Numbered from the stretch's first letter, positions 25,632 to 37,210 are shown. The stretch: 64,000 nt of DNA from Caldimonas brevitalea (GCF_001017435.1 NZ_CP011371.1:1922001-1986000), one strand, 5' to 3'. The notes: generated by a model not told the origin, from the letters alone. Numbers and translations are program-made.

Positions 25632-27158
25632 TCAAGCGGTGGCGACGGGGATCTTGCCGATCTTCGCCTGCCACTCCTTTGGGCCGGTGATGTGCGCCGA
25701 GGTGCCGCCGGCGTCGACCGCCACCGTGACCGGCATGTCCTTGACCTCGAACTCGTAGATTGCTTCCATGCCCAGGTCTTCGAAGCCCACCACACGGGCC
25801 TGCTTGATCGCCTTGGACACCAGGTAGGCTGCCCCGCCCACCGCCATCAGGTAAGCGCTCTGGTGCTTGCGGATCGCCTCGATCGCGACCGGTCCGCGCT
25901 CGGCCTTGCCGACCATCGCGATCAACCCGGTACGCGCCAGCATCATCTCGGTGAACTTGTCCATGCGGGTGGCGGTGGTCGGGCCGGCCGGGCCCATCAC
26001 TTCGTCGCGCACCGGGTCGACCGGGCCGACGTAGTAGATGACGCGGTTGGCGAAGTCCACCGGCAGCGACTCGCCCTTGGCCAGCATGTCCTGGATACGC
26101 TTGTGTGCCGCGTCGCGGCCGGTCAGCATCTTGCCACTCAACAGCAGCGTGTCGCCTGGCTTCCAGCTCGCCACTTCTTCACGCGTCAGCCGGTCGAGGT
26201 CGACTTTTTTCGACTTGTTGTAATCGGGCGCCCACTTCACGTCGGGCCACAGGTCCAGGCTGGGGGGCTCGAGGTAGGCGGGGCCGGAACCGTCGAGCAC
26301 GAAATGCGCATGGCGGGTCGCCGCGCAGTTCGGGATCATGGCCACCGGCTTGGACGCGGCGTGCGTCGGGTAGGTCTTGATCTTGATGTCGAGCACGGTG
26401 GTCAGGCCGCCCAGGCCCTGCGCGCCGATGCCCAGCGCGTTGACCTTCTCGTACAGCTCGATGCGCAGTTCTTCGAGCTTGTTCTGCGGGCCGCGCTGCA
26501 GCAGGTCGTACATGTCGATGTCTTCCATCAACGACTCTTTCGCCAGCAGCATCGCCTTCTCGGCGGTGCCGCCGATGCCGATGCCCAGCATGCCGGGTGG
26601 GCACCAGCCGGCGCCCATGGTCGGCACCGTCTTGAGCACCCAGTCGACCAGCGAGTCGCTGGGGTTCATCATCACGAACTTCGACTTGTTCTCCGAGCCG
26701 CCGCCCTTGGCCGCGACGATCACGTCGATCGTGTTGCCGGGCACCACTTCCATGTGGATGACGGCCGGCGTGTTGTCCTTGGTGTTCTTGCGCTCGAAGT
26801 GCGGGTCGGCCAGCACCGAGGCGCGCAACTTGTTGTCGGGGTTGAGGTAGCCGCGCCGCACGCCTTCGTTGACGGCATCGGCGATCGAGCCGGGGAAGCC
26901 TTCGAACCGCACGTCCATGCCGATTTTCAGGAACACGTTGACGATGCCGGTGTCCTGGCAGATCGGGCGACGGCCCTCGGCGCACATCTTCGAATTGGTC
27001 AGGATCTGCGCGATGGCGTCCTTGGCGGCCGGCGACTCCTCGCGCTCGTAGGCGCGCGCCAGATGCTGGATGTAGTCGGCCGGGTGGTAGTAGCTGATGT
27101 ACTGGAGCGAGGCGGCGACGCTTTCGACCAGGTCGTCGTGTCGGATCGTGGTGGTCAT
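25632..27158 (-). CDS. Fumarate hydratase, class I (4Fe-4S)
   Basis: 508 residues, the single-chain class I (FumA/FumB-type) enzyme that interconverts fumarate and malate in the TCA cycle. The N-terminal cluster-binding region shows NSKMCAEGRRPICQDTG and AGWCPPGMLGIGIGG, with three Cys available for the oxygen-sensitive cluster. The C-terminal beta domain contains GKMLTGRDAAHKRIQ and YYVGPVDPVRDEVMGPAGPT. Monocistronic with its own terminator. It could also be a related tartrate dehydratase-type hydro-lyase, but length and motifs favour fumarase. Confidence 0.93.
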   Translation of the reverse strand: MTTTIRHDDLVESVAASLQYISYYHPADYIQHLARAYEREESPAAKDAIAQILTNSKMCAEGRRPICQDTGIVNVFLKIGMDVRFEGFPGSIADAVNEGVRRGYLNPDNKLRASVLADPHFERKNTKDNTPAVIHMEVVPGNTIDVIVAAKGGGSENKSKFVMMNPSDSLVDWVLKTVPTMGAGWCPPGMLGIGIGGTAEKAMLLAKESLMEDIDMYDLLQRGPQNKLEELRIELYEKVNALGIGAQGLGGLTTVLDIKIKTYPTHAASKPVAMIPNCAATRHAHFVLDGSGPAYLEPPSLDLWPDVKWAPDYNKSKKVDLDRLTREEVASWKPGDTLLLSGKMLTGRDAAHKRIQDMLAKGESLPVDFANRVIYYVGPVDPVRDEVMGPAGPTTATRMDKFTEMMLARTGLIAMVGKAERGPVAIEAIRKHQSAYLMAVGGAAYLVSKAIKQARVVGFEDLGMEAIYEFEVKDMPVTVAVDAGGTSAHITGPKEWQAKIGKIPVATA

Positions 27159-27909
27159 GGTGTGAGGAGTAGTGCGGGGCAGCCTGGGATTATCGCGCGG
27201 GCGGCCGCGGGCGCTCCCGGCCCGCGGCGCCGGCGGGCGGTCGCGATCGCCGCTCGCGTGTGTTTGTCACGCCTGCGGCTCGTCCGGGCCGACGCAGCCG
27301 GCCGCGTCGCCCGCCCGGCCGCCCAGGCGCCCCTCGTCGACCGCATCGACGACTACGGCCCCGGCGACGCAGACGCCGTCGGAAAAGCGGCAGCACTGTA
27401 GAAGTTGCCAGCAGAGTCTTGCGAGCCGAGATAGTAGTGTGCGCAAATGGTGATCCACAGATCGATACCCGTGATCCATAAAGCGAACAACAAGGTCAGG
27501 CGGTCGAGCCTGCGCCGGGAGGGCTCTTCCAGTACAGGCGTCGCCTTCCGCGGCGGGTGCGGCCTGCTGGGACCGTCCCGGCCTGCCGTCGCGCCGTGCC
27601 GTTGTGTCAGAACCAGTTGCCAGCCCGCAGGGCCAGGCCGTGCAGCCGATGCCGGCCACGCCACCCACCCCGCGCTCGGGTCTCACGCCTCGCGCCGTCC
27701 GACCGGCGTCGCCGCCGTCCGGCTCCGTCCGTCGGCCCACCCGGCGCGGCAGCGCTAACCCGCCGTATCAAGCGTTTCGTCCACGTGCCGCAAGAGTAAG
27801 CCGTTCGTAAGAGGGTCGCACTAAGGTGCCGCGCACATGAACGGTGCGCCTCTCGTTGGGCGATCGACCCGGCGCCATTCATCATCCATTGCCCCGAAAG
27901 GAGACGGTC
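27159..27909. other. 751-bp divergent intergenic region, fumarase/acs
   Basis: No confident gene. The left part is very GC-rich. One minus-strand ORF (27353-27664) has a hydrophobic C-terminal half and is listed separately. A GATAAT on the minus strand about 35 bp before the fumarase ATG is a weak -10 candidate without a -35. No tRNA, insertion sequence or long repeat was seen. Confidence 0.6.
27353..27664 (-). CDS. Doubtful small ORF with one hydrophobic segment
   Basis: 103 codons. The first 50 residues are Arg/Pro/Gly-rich and look like random high-GC sequence. The second half (LDRLTLLFALWITGIDLWIT, then CAHYYLGSQDSAGNFYSAA) resembles a membrane segment, and the DNA under it is locally lower in GC than its flanks. 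A shorter version beginning near LDRLTLL has no obvious start codon. I do not recognise a family; it could be a real small membrane protein, a remnant, or chance. Confidence 0.25.
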   Translation of the reverse strand: MAWPASAARPGPAGWQLVLTQRHGATAGRDGPSRPHPPRKATPVLEEPSRRRLDRLTLLFALWITGIDLWITICAHYYLGSQDSAGNFYSAAAFPTASASPGP

Positions 27910-29886
<1,977 letters not shown>

Positions 29887-30092
29887 GCCCGGCGGCCGCA
29901 CCCCGCCACCGCGAGCCGGGCGGGTGCGAGCCCGAGCGGTCCTCGCCCTCGGCTGTTTCGCCGTGGGGGTGACGCCGCCGCCGATCTCGTGAGCCCGGTG
30001 TCGTGCCGGGCGAGGGCCTGGTCGCATGTCGCGCCCGTGCCGAGGAGGGCTCGGGGATTAGACTTCGCCGCCTGACTTGCATCTGCGCGACG

Positions 30093-31871
30093 ATGTCGTC
30101 CCTGCCGTCCTCTCCCTACGCCCTGATCGATTTCATTTCGCCTCGCGGCGGTGCCCCGCTGCGCGGCATGCTGACGCACCTGCGTGAGGTGTTGAGCGCG
30201 ACCCGCCTCGAGGACGTCGCCAGCGTGATCGACGCCGCCTGGCAGCAATCACAGCAGGGTGCGTGGTGCGTCGGGTATGTCCGCTACGAGGCGGCGCCCG
30301 CCTTCGAGCCGCGGGCCGAAGTGCGAGCGGCCGACGGACCCCTCGCCTGGTTCGCGGTGTTCGAGTCGCTCCAGGCGTGGCCGGAGCAGGCCGACACGGG
30401 CCCGTATGCGGCGATGGACTGGCGCGACGACACCGACCCGGCCCGATTCGCCGCCGACATCAGCGCCATCCATGAGGCCATCGCCGCCGGCGAGGTCTAC
30501 CAGGTCAACCACACCACCCGGCTGCGCAGCCCTTGGGCGGGAGAGCCGCGCGCGCTGTTCGACGCCTTGCGGCGCGCACAGCCCCAGGGCTACCTGGCCT
30601 GCATCGACTGTGGCGACGGCCGGCAGATCCTGTCTTTGTCGCCCGAGCTGTTTTTCGACTGGCAGCCGCCTGGCATCTTGTCGCGCCCGATGAAGGGGAC
30701 GGCGCCGCGCGGCGCCACGCCCGAGCAGGACCGGGCGCTGGCCGAGGCGCTGGTGGCGTCGGAGAAAGAGCGTGCCGAAAACCTGATGATCGTCGACCTG
30801 ATCCGCAACGACCTCTCGCGTGTGGCCGAACCGTTCAGCGTCGGGGTGCCGCGGCTGTTTCATCCGGAAGCCTGGCCCACTGTGTGGCAGATGACGTCGG
30901 ACGTCGAGGCCCGCACCCGGGCCGGTGTCGGCTTGGCCGAGGTGTTCGCCGCCCTGTTCCCGTGCGGCTCGGTCACCGGGGCGCCGAAGCTGCGGGCCAT
31001 GCACTGGATCCGGCAGCTGGAGGCAGCACCCCGCGGTGTCTATTGCGGTGCCGTCGGGGTGTTGCGGCCGGGCGGTGCGGCCACGTTCAACGTCGCCATC
31101 CGCACGTTGGAGTTGCACCAGGGGACCGCGGTGTGTGGCATCGGCAGCGGGATCACCGCCGACGCGGCGGTGGGCGCGGAGCAGCGTGAATGGAAGGTCA
31201 AGCGCGGCTTCCTGGAGCGTGGGGTGCGGCCGTTCCAACTGCTCGAAACGCTGCGGCTGGAGCGCGGGGTGTACGGCCGCCGCGACCGGCATCTGGCGCG
31301 GATGGCCGGCGCCGCGCAGCATTTCGCCTACCCGTTCGACGCCGGTGCCGTCGCCGCGGCCCTCGACGCGCTGGCAGCCGCCCATGCCGAAGGGGTGTGG
31401 CGAGTGCGGCTGCTGCTCGACGCCGCCGGCGCCGTGTCCGCCGAGGCGACGGCCCTGCCAGCGACGCCGGAACATCCGCAGGTGCAACTGGCGCAGGCGC
31501 CGATCGACGCCAGCAGCGAGTTCGTTCGCTTCAAGACCACCCGTCGCGAAGCCTATGACCAGCACGCGCCGCGGGAGGCGGGCGTGTTCGACACGTTGCT
31601 GTGGAACGAGCGGGGCGAGCTGACCGAGTTCACGCGCGGCAATCTCGGGCTGCGCCTGCAAGGCCGCTGGTACACGCCGGCGCTGCACTGCGGCCTGTTG
31701 AACGGGGTCTACCGCGCCGAGCTGGTCGAAGCGGGACAGTGGGTCGAAGCCACGCTGACGCCGGCCGACCTGGCGCGGGCCGAGGCGGTGGTGTTTGTCA
31801 ATGGTTTGAGGGGGTGGGTCGAGGTGACCCTGCTGGACGACGGCGTGGCGCCGGAAACGACCCCGCCATAA
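30093..31871 (+). CDS. pabB: PabB-PabC fusion: aminodeoxychorismate synthase component I and lyase
   Basis: 592 residues with two enzymes of p-aminobenzoate (folate) synthesis. Residues 1 to about 350 are a chorismate-binding domain: GEVYQVNHTTRLR, the PMKGTAPRG motif with Lys201 typical of aminodeoxychorismate synthase rather than anthranilate synthase, ENLMIVDLIRNDLSRVA, and FPCGSVTGAPKLRAM. From about 365 onward is a fold-type IV PLP lyase (PabC-like): FQLLETLRLERGVYG, FVRFKTTRREAYD with the likely PLP Lys, and TEFTRGNLGL. Start MSSLPSSPYA fits. The glutamine amidotransferase PabA is not nearby. Confidence 0.93.
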   Translation: MSSLPSSPYALIDFISPRGGAPLRGMLTHLREVLSATRLEDVASVIDAAWQQSQQGAWCVGYVRYEAAPAFEPRAEVRAADGPLAWFAVFESLQAWPEQADTGPYAAMDWRDDTDPARFAADISAIHEAIAAGEVYQVNHTTRLRSPWAGEPRALFDALRRAQPQGYLACIDCGDGRQILSLSPELFFDWQPPGILSRPMKGTAPRGATPEQDRALAEALVASEKERAENLMIVDLIRNDLSRVAEPFSVGVPRLFHPEAWPTVWQMTSDVEARTRAGVGLAEVFAALFPCGSVTGAPKLRAMHWIRQLEAAPRGVYCGAVGVLRPGGAATFNVAIRTLELHQGTAVCGIGSGITADAAVGAEQREWKVKRGFLERGVRPFQLLETLRLERGVYGRRDRHLARMAGAAQHFAYPFDAGAVAAALDALAAAHAEGVWRVRLLLDAAGAVSAEATALPATPEHPQVQLAQAPIDASSEFVRFKTTRREAYDQHAPREAGVFDTLLWNERGELTEFTRGNLGLRLQGRWYTPALHCGLLNGVYRAELVEAGQWVEATLTPADLARAEAVVFVNGLRGWVEVTLLDDGVAPETTPP

Positions 31872-31909
31872 AAAACAAACCCGCCCTTGCCGAGGCCGGC
31901 AGGACGGGT
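31870..31909 (-). terminator. Intrinsic terminator of the cytochrome c gene
   Basis: On the minus strand ACCCG..CTGCCG pairs with CGGCA..GGCGGGT around a short loop, followed by TTTGTTTTTT. It begins about 40 bp beyond the cytochrome stop and reaches the pabB stop codon from the other side. Confidence 0.85.
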
Positions 31910-31949
31910 CGCATCAATGTTCTGGCCGGTGCCGCGGCACCGCGAGTGC

Positions 31950-32258
31950 TCACTTCACCGACATCACCCATTGCACCAGTTGCTTGGCTTCGGCCTCGCT
32001 GACCTGCGCATTGGCGGGCATCGGGACCGGACCCCAGACGCCGGCGCCACCCTTGATGATCTTTTGCGACAGCTTGTCCACGGCGTCCTTTTGCCCGGCG
32101 TACTTGGCCGCGACATCCTTGAAGGAGGGGCCGACCAGCTTTTTGTCGACCGCGTGGCAGGCCATGCAGTTTTTCTGCTGCGCCAGCTGTTGGCTGGCAA
32201 AGGCCGGTGAGGCCAGCGTCGCGCCCAGTGCTGCAACGAGAGCGAGTACGTGTTTCAT
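31950..32258 (-). CDS. Cytochrome c551/c8-type electron carrier
   Basis: 102 residues. A cleavable signal (MKHVLALVAALGATLASPAFA) exports it to the periplasm; the mature part of about 81 residues has one haem site, CMACH at 31-35, and a probable axial Met80 in WGPVPMPAN. It is a small soluble class I cytochrome c of the c551 type, an electron carrier for terminal oxidases or reductases. The ATG at 32258 has AAAGGA six bases upstream, preferred over an upstream frame to 32276. Confidence 0.93.
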   Translation of the reverse strand: MKHVLALVAALGATLASPAFASQQLAQQKNCMACHAVDKKLVGPSFKDVAAKYAGQKDAVDKLSQKIIKGGAGVWGPVPMPANAQVSEAEAKQLVQWVMSVK

Positions 32259-32366
32259 TACGTCCTTTCGGTCCACGTGGGGTTGGTTTACATTTTGTTC
32301 AACGCATTCTATGCGCCGTGGTTGACCGGTCTCACCGTGCTCCCCGGGCGTTGCCGGAGAAAAGTC

Positions 32367-32609
32367 ATGTGGTTTGTGGTGTTGGGTTTGCTGTTGATCG
32401 TGATGAAGTGGCTTGACTTCGGTCCGGTCGGCGGCTGGGCGTGGTGGTGGGTGCTGTCGCCCTTCGTCGGCGCCGTCCTCTGGTGGGCCTGGGCCGACTG
32501 GAGCGGCTATACCAAGCGCCGCGAGATCGACAAGATCGACGAACGCAAGAAGGAACGGCGCCGCAAGAACATGGCGGCGCTGGGCATGGAAGAGCGCCGC
32601 CGGCGCTGA
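32367..32609 (+). CDS. Small Trp-rich membrane protein (TIGR04438-like)
   Basis: 80 residues. One hydrophobic segment (MWFVVLGLLLIVMKWLDFG), a Trp cluster (GGWAWWWVLSPF, then LWWAWADWSG) and a strongly basic helical tail (REIDKIDERKKERRRKNMAA). This matches the architecture of the small Trp-rich protein family TIGR04438 found in betaproteobacteria, whose function is unknown. ATG 32367 has GGAGAAAAG just upstream; a longer frame to 32250 would overlap the divergent cytochrome gene. It is divergent from cytochrome c (108 bp) and convergent with ilvD. Confidence 0.85.
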   Translation: MWFVVLGLLLIVMKWLDFGPVGGWAWWWVLSPFVGAVLWWAWADWSGYTKRREIDKIDERKKERRRKNMAALGMEERRRR

Positions 32610-32661
32610 ACGCGGATGGCGGCGGCGGGGCTGGGCCGACGCCCGCCGCCGCCGCGGAGCC

Positions 32662-34344
32662 TCATTCGAACTTGTCTAGCACGGCACCCGAGCTGGCGCT
32701 CGACGCGTTGCGCGCGAACTTGGCCAGCACACCGCGGGTGTAGCGCGGGGCCGGGGCTTGCCACGCCGCGCGGCGGCGGGCGAGTTCTTCGTCGCTCACC
32801 TGCAACTGCAGCAGCAGCTGATGAGCGTCGATCGTGATCGAATCGCCTTCCTGCACCAGCGCAATGGTGCCGCCCACGGCGGCCTCCGGCGCCACGTGGC
32901 CGACCACCATACCCCAGGTACCTCCGGAGAAACGGCCGTCGGTGATCAGGCCGACCGACTCGCCCAGACCCTGGCCGATCAAGGCGCCGGTGGGCGCCAG
33001 CATCTCGGGCATGCCCGGCCCGCCCTTGGGGCCGAGGTAGCGCAGCACCATCACGTCACCGGCCTTGATCTGGTTCGCCATGATGGCGGCCAGGGCGGAT
33101 TGTTCGTCGTCGAACACGCGCGCCGGGCCGGTGATGACCGGGTTCTTGAGCCCGGTGATCTTGGCGACACAACCTTCGGGCGCGAGATTGCCGCGCAGGA
33201 TGGCCAAGTGCCCTTCGCGGTAGAGCGCTGCGTCGATGCTGCGGATCACGTTCTGGTCGGCCGACGGCACGTCCGGCACGTCGGCCAGGTTCTCGGCCAC
33301 CGTCTTGCCGGTGATGGTCATGCAATCACCATGCAGCAGCCCGGCGTTCAGCAGCAGCTTCATCACCTGCGGGATGCCGCCCGCGCGGTGCAAATCCACC
33401 GCCAGGTATTGGCCCGAGGGTTTCAGGTCGCACAGCACCGGCACCTTCTTGCGCATGCGCTCGAAGTCGTCGATCGTCCACTCCACCTCGGCCGCATGGG
33501 CGATCGCGAGGAAGTGCAGCACCGCATTGGTCGAGCCGCCGGTCGCGAGGATCACTGCCACGGCGTTCTCGATCGCCTTGCGCGTCACGATGTCGCGCGG
33601 CTTCAGGTTGCGCTTGACGGCTTCGACCAGCGCGCGGGCCGACGCCTTGGCGGACTCGACCTTTTCGTCGTGCGGGTTGGCCATGGTCGACGAATAGGGC
33701 AGGCTCATGCCCAACGCCTCGAAGGCCGAACTCATGGTGTTGGCGGTGTACATGCCGCCGCACGAGCCGCTGCCCGGGATGGCCCGGCGCTCGATCTCGC
33801 AGAAGTCTTCCTCGCTCATCTTGCCGGCCGAGAACTGGCCCACCGCCTCGAACACGCTGACGATGTTCAGGTCCTGCCCCTTATAGCGGCCGGGCAGGAT
33901 GGTGCCGCCGTACACGTAGATGGACGGCACGTTGGCGCGCAGCATGCCCATCATGCCGCCGGGCATGTTCTTGTCGCAGCCGCCTACCACCAGCACGCCG
34001 TCCATCCACTGGCCCTGCACGCAGGTTTCGATGCAGTCCGAAATCACTTCGCGCGACACCAGCGAGTACTTCATGCCTTCGGTGCCCATCGCCATGCCGT
34101 CGCTGATGGTCGGGGTGCCGAAGATCTGCGCGTTGCCGCCGGCTTCCTTGATGCCTTCGACGGCTGCGTCGGCCAGCTTTTGCAGCCCCGAGTTGCACGG
34201 CGTGATCGTCGAATGGCCGTTGGCCACACCGATCATCGGCTTGCTGAAGTCGTCGGCCTGGTAGCCCAGGGCGTAGTACATCGAACGGTTGGGCGCGCGC
34301 GCGACGCCCTCGGTGATGTTCTTGGAGCGGCGGTTGTAGCTCAT
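32662..34344 (-). CDS. ilvD: Dihydroxy-acid dehydratase
   Basis: 560 residues. It dehydrates 2,3-dihydroxy acids to 2-oxo acids in valine, leucine and isoleucine synthesis. The three cluster-ligand Cys motifs are clear: [20 protein letters not shown] and [33 protein letters not shown] is the C-terminal hallmark. The three Cys and the 560-residue length suggest a [2Fe-2S]-type member. GAGGAAGAC directly precedes the ATG. It is divergent from a LysR regulator across 116 bp, which may control it. Confidence 0.96.
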   Translation of the reverse strand: MSYNRRSKNITEGVARAPNRSMYYALGYQADDFSKPMIGVANGHSTITPCNSGLQKLADAAVEGIKEAGGNAQIFGTPTISDGMAMGTEGMKYSLVSREVISDCIETCVQGQWMDGVLVVGGCDKNMPGGMMGMLRANVPSIYVYGGTILPGRYKGQDLNIVSVFEAVGQFSAGKMSEEDFCEIERRAIPGSGSCGGMYTANTMSSAFEALGMSLPYSSTMANPHDEKVESAKASARALVEAVKRNLKPRDIVTRKAIENAVAVILATGGSTNAVLHFLAIAHAAEVEWTIDDFERMRKKVPVLCDLKPSGQYLAVDLHRAGGIPQVMKLLLNAGLLHGDCMTITGKTVAENLADVPDVPSADQNVIRSIDAALYREGHLAILRGNLAPEGCVAKITGLKNPVITGPARVFDDEQSALAAIMANQIKAGDVMVLRYLGPKGGPGMPEMLAPTGALIGQGLGESVGLITDGRFSGGTWGMVVGHVAPEAAVGGTIALVQEGDSITIDAHQLLLQLQVSDEELARRRAAWQAPAPRYTRGVLAKFARNASSASSGAVLDKFE

Positions 34345-34380
34345 GTCTTCCTCGTGGGGTCGGTAGGTCGTCCAGAGCGC

Positions 34381-34410
34381 AGTATGCGACGGTCGCTAGC
34401 TGTGCTCCAA
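34381..34410 (-). promoter_or_regulatory. Candidate ilvD promoter
   Basis: On the minus strand TTGGAG (34405-34410) and CATACT (34381-34386) are separated by 18 bp, 36 bp upstream of the ilvD ATG. Both hexamers are four-of-six type matches. The adjacent AT-rich stretch (CAATATATCTTTGATGG) in this otherwise GC-rich gap could hold the LysR-type binding site. Confidence 0.4.
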
Positions 34411-34460
34411 TATATCTTTGATGGCTTTTTAATACACCACATGAATTACAGCGGCAGGTC

Positions 34461-35366
34461 ATGAGCGGCGTTTTCGAGTTGCGGCAGTTGCGCCAGTTCG
34501 TCGCGCTGGCAGAGGAACTGCACTTCGGCCGCGCGGCGGCCCGCCTGCACATGACGCAGCCGCCGCTGACCATCGCGATCCGCCAGCTCGAAACCGCGCT
34601 GGGTGCGTCGTTGTTCCACCGCACCCGGCGTTCGGTGGTGCTGAGTCCCGCCGGGGCGGCACTGCTGCCAGAGGCCCGTCGCCTGCTCGCCGACGCCGAC
34701 CGGCTCGGCCCCTTGGTGCGCGCCGCGGCCGAGGGCCAGCTCGGGCGGCTGCGGCTGGGATTCGTCTCGAGTGTCGGGTACGGGCCGCTGCCGGGCTGGC
34801 TGAAGAGCTTCCGCGAGGCCTATCCCGGCGTGCAGCTGGCCCTGAAGGAGGCAACGCTCGACGTCCAACTCGCCGCCTTCGCCGCCGGCGAGATCGACGC
34901 CGGCTTCGTGCTGCATGCGGCGGGCGCCGCGCCCCCGCCCGGTTTCGAATCGCTGCGCGTGCTGCACGAGCGGCTGGCACTGGCGGTGCCGAGCGACCAT
35001 CCGCTCGCCGCTGGTACCACGCCGGACCTGCGCGCGGCACTGGACGAACCGCTGGTGATCTTCCCGCGGCCCATCACGCCGTCGCTTTATGATGCGCTGC
35101 TTTCGTTGTACAGCGCCCACCAGGCCGTGCCGCAGATCGCTCAGGAAGCGATCCAGATGCAGACCATCGTCAACCTGGTGTCGGCGGGCATGGGCGTGGC
35201 CTGGGTGCCGGAGTCGGTCACCCGGTTGCAGCGCCCGGGCGTGGTGTACAGGGCCTTGCCGGCCAGCGGCCTGGCGTGCGACACCAGTTTGATCTGGCCG
35301 GTCTCGCGCCAGCCGGTGGTCGACCGCTTCATCGACCATGTGCGCGTTCAGGCCGCATCGCCCTGA
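34461..35366 (+). CDS. LysR family transcriptional regulator
   Basis: 301 residues. The winged helix-turn-helix occupies about residues 5-64 (FELRQLRQFVALAEELHFGR, then AAARLHMTQPPLTIAIRQLE). The co-inducer domain follows, with LRLGFVSSVGYGPLPGWLK and the domain-typical VNLVSAGMGVAWVPESV. Its divergence from ilvD suggests control of that gene, and LysR proteins usually bind such shared intergenic regions and repress themselves. Ligand unknown. The gene ends 42 bp before lgt. Confidence 0.93.
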   Translation: MSGVFELRQLRQFVALAEELHFGRAAARLHMTQPPLTIAIRQLETALGASLFHRTRRSVVLSPAGAALLPEARRLLADADRLGPLVRAAAEGQLGRLRLGFVSSVGYGPLPGWLKSFREAYPGVQLALKEATLDVQLAAFAAGEIDAGFVLHAAGAAPPPGFESLRVLHERLALAVPSDHPLAAGTTPDLRAALDEPLVIFPRPITPSLYDALLSLYSAHQAVPQIAQEAIQMQTIVNLVSAGMGVAWVPESVTRLQRPGVVYRALPASGLACDTSLIWPVSRQPVVDRFIDHVRVQAASP

Positions 35367-35408
35367 GGGGGCAGCGGGCGCGCGCGTGGCATCACAAGGA
35401 ATTCAGCG

Positions 35409-36206
35409 ATGCTGGTGCATCCCCAGTTCGATCCCGTCGCCCTCAAGCTCGGCCCCCTGGCCATTCATTGGTACGGCCTGACCTATCTGGTCGCCTTCGG
35501 GCTGTTTCTGTGGCTCGCCTCCCTGCGGGTGCGCCAGCCTTGGTACACGCAGGCCGGCTGGACACGACGCGACGTCGAAGACCTGCTGTTCTACGGCGTG
35601 CTGGGTGTGGTGGTGGGCGGGCGGCTGGGCTATGTGCTGTTCTACAAGCCGGGCTATTACCTGTCGCATCCGCTGGAGGTGTTCGCCGTCTGGCAGGGCG
35701 GCATGGCCTTCCATGGCGGCATGCTGGGGGTGCTGGTCGCGATGGCCTTGTTCGCGCGCGTTAGGGGCCGCCGCTTCTTCGACGTGACCGACGTGATCGC
35801 GCCTTGTGTGCCCACGGGCCTTGCGTCCGGGCGCATCGGCAACTTCATCAACGGTGAGCTGTGGGGCCGGCCGGCCGACCCCGGGCTGCCGTGGGCGATG
35901 GTGTTCCCTCAGTCGGGCAGCGAGGTACCACGGCATCCGTCGCCGCTCTACCAGTTCGCGCTCGAAGGCCTGCTGCTGTTCGTGCTGCTGTGGCTGTACG
36001 CGCGCAAGCCACGGGCGACCGGGCAGGTGTCGGGCGCCTTTTTGTTCGGCTATGGCTGCTTTCGCTTCATCGCCGAATACTTCCGCCAGCCGGACAGCTT
36101 TCTCGGGCCGCTGGCGTTGGGGCTGAGCATGGGCCAGTGGTTGAGCCTGCCGATGGTGGTGGCCGGTGCACTGATTTGGTTCTGGGCGCGCCGCCGAGGT
36201 GCATGA
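35409..36206 (+). CDS. lgt: Prolipoprotein diacylglyceryl transferase
   Basis: 265 residues with about seven membrane segments. It transfers diacylglycerol from phosphatidylglycerol to the lipobox Cys of prolipoproteins, such as the two lipoproteins encoded earlier in the window. Recognisable blocks are [37 protein letters not shown] and the Lgt signature [14 protein letters not shown], with [16 protein letters not shown] later. Start [11 protein letters not shown] is typical. AAGGA lies upstream of the ATG. Confidence 0.97.
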   Translation: MLVHPQFDPVALKLGPLAIHWYGLTYLVAFGLFLWLASLRVRQPWYTQAGWTRRDVEDLLFYGVLGVVVGGRLGYVLFYKPGYYLSHPLEVFAVWQGGMAFHGGMLGVLVAMALFARVRGRRFFDVTDVIAPCVPTGLASGRIGNFINGELWGRPADPGLPWAMVFPQSGSEVPRHPSPLYQFALEGLLLFVLLWLYARKPRATGQVSGAFLFGYGCFRFIAEYFRQPDSFLGPLALGLSMGQWLSLPMVVAGALIWFWARRRGA

Positions 36207-36242
36207 CGGCCGGCGCGTCGGTTCGCACCCCGCAAGAAAGAA

Positions 36243-36272
36243 CGGTCTTCGCGCCACCGGGAGCGAAGACCG
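36243..36272 (-). terminator. Terminator of the nitrate transporter operon
   Basis: A perfect 10-bp inverted repeat CGGTCTTCGC/GCGAAGACCG with a 10-base loop. On the minus strand it runs into TTCTTTCTT, so it most likely terminates the nrtABD transcript, about 125 bp after the nrtD stop. A second small hairpin (AGGGC/GCCCT) lies at 36278-36291. On the plus strand there is no T-run after lgt. Confidence 0.7.
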
Positions 36273-36395
36273 CGAAGAGGGCCTGAGCCCTGAGGAGATA
36301 AGGAGCAATCGCCGAACAACCGGCGGTACGGAACGAAAGCAAGTGCCGGGCCAGGGAGCCGTCGGTGCAGCGCCGCCGGCCGGCGGCGACCCGGC

Positions 36396-37196
36396 TCAGG
36401 CCGCCAAGGCTTGTGGCTGCCCGTGGCGGGTGTAGAGGAAGTCCAGCACCTGCTTGCGGCATGCCACGTAGCCGGGATGCTCCGCCAGCGCCACGCGGTC
36501 GCGGGGACGCGGCAGATCGACCGTCAGCACCTGGCCGATGGTGGCGGCGGGCCCGTTGGTCATCATCACGATCCGGTCGGACAGCAGCACGGCTTCATCG
36601 ACGTCGTGCGTCACCATCACGACCGTGCTGCGGGTGCGTGCGACGATTTTCAGCAGCTCGTCCTGCAAGTGCGCCCGGGTCAAGGCATCGAGGGCGCCGA
36701 ACGGCTCGTCCATCAGCAGCACCTTCGGTTCCATCGCCAGCGCCCGCGCAATGCCGACCCGCTGCTTCATCCCGCCCGAAATCTCGTGCGGTCGCTTCGC
36801 CGTCGCCGCCGCCATCCCGACCAGCTGCAGGGCTGCGTGGGTGCGCTCACGCAGCTGGGCCTTGCGCTCCTTGGCGCCGAACACGCGCTCCACCGCCAGG
36901 TAGACATTGTCGAAACAGGTCAGCCAGGGCAGCAAGGAATGGTTTTGGAACACCACCGCCCGTTCCGGCCCGGGTGAGCGGATCTCACGGTTGTCGCACA
37001 GCAGCGCGCCTTCCGTGGGCGACAGCAGGCCGGCAATCAGGTTCAGCAAGGTCGACTTGCCGCAGCCCGAGTGCCCGATCAGGCTGACGAACTCGCCTTT
37101 GGCGATTTGCAGGTGGATGTCGTGCAGGGCATGGAAGCGTCCCTTGGCAGACGTGAACACCATCTCCGCGCCTTGGACGTCGATGTAGCGGTTCAT
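36396..37196 (-). CDS. nrtD: Nitrate/nitrite ABC transporter ATP-binding protein
   Basis: 266 residues. Walker A GHSGCGKST, signature SGGMKQRVGIARA and Walker B VLLMDEPFGALD are intact; ERAVVFQNHSLLPWLT is the Q-loop region. It belongs to the NrtD/SsuB/TauB class and, with the permease and binding protein directly upstream, forms a nitrate/nitrite importer. There is no fused NrtC-type binding domain. ATG 37196 was chosen because AAGGAG lies 9 bases upstream; a GTG at 37214 overlaps the permease stop. Confidence 0.93.
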   Translation of the reverse strand: MNRYIDVQGAEMVFTSAKGRFHALHDIHLQIAKGEFVSLIGHSGCGKSTLLNLIAGLLSPTEGALLCDNREIRSPGPERAVVFQNHSLLPWLTCFDNVYLAVERVFGAKERKAQLRERTHAALQLVGMAAATAKRPHEISGGMKQRVGIARALAMEPKVLLMDEPFGALDALTRAHLQDELLKIVARTRSTVVMVTHDVDEAVLLSDRIVMMTNGPAATIGQVLTVDLPRPRDRVALAEHPGYVACRKQVLDFLYTRHGQPQALAA

Positions 37197-37210
37197 GGGC
37201 AGCTTCTCCT

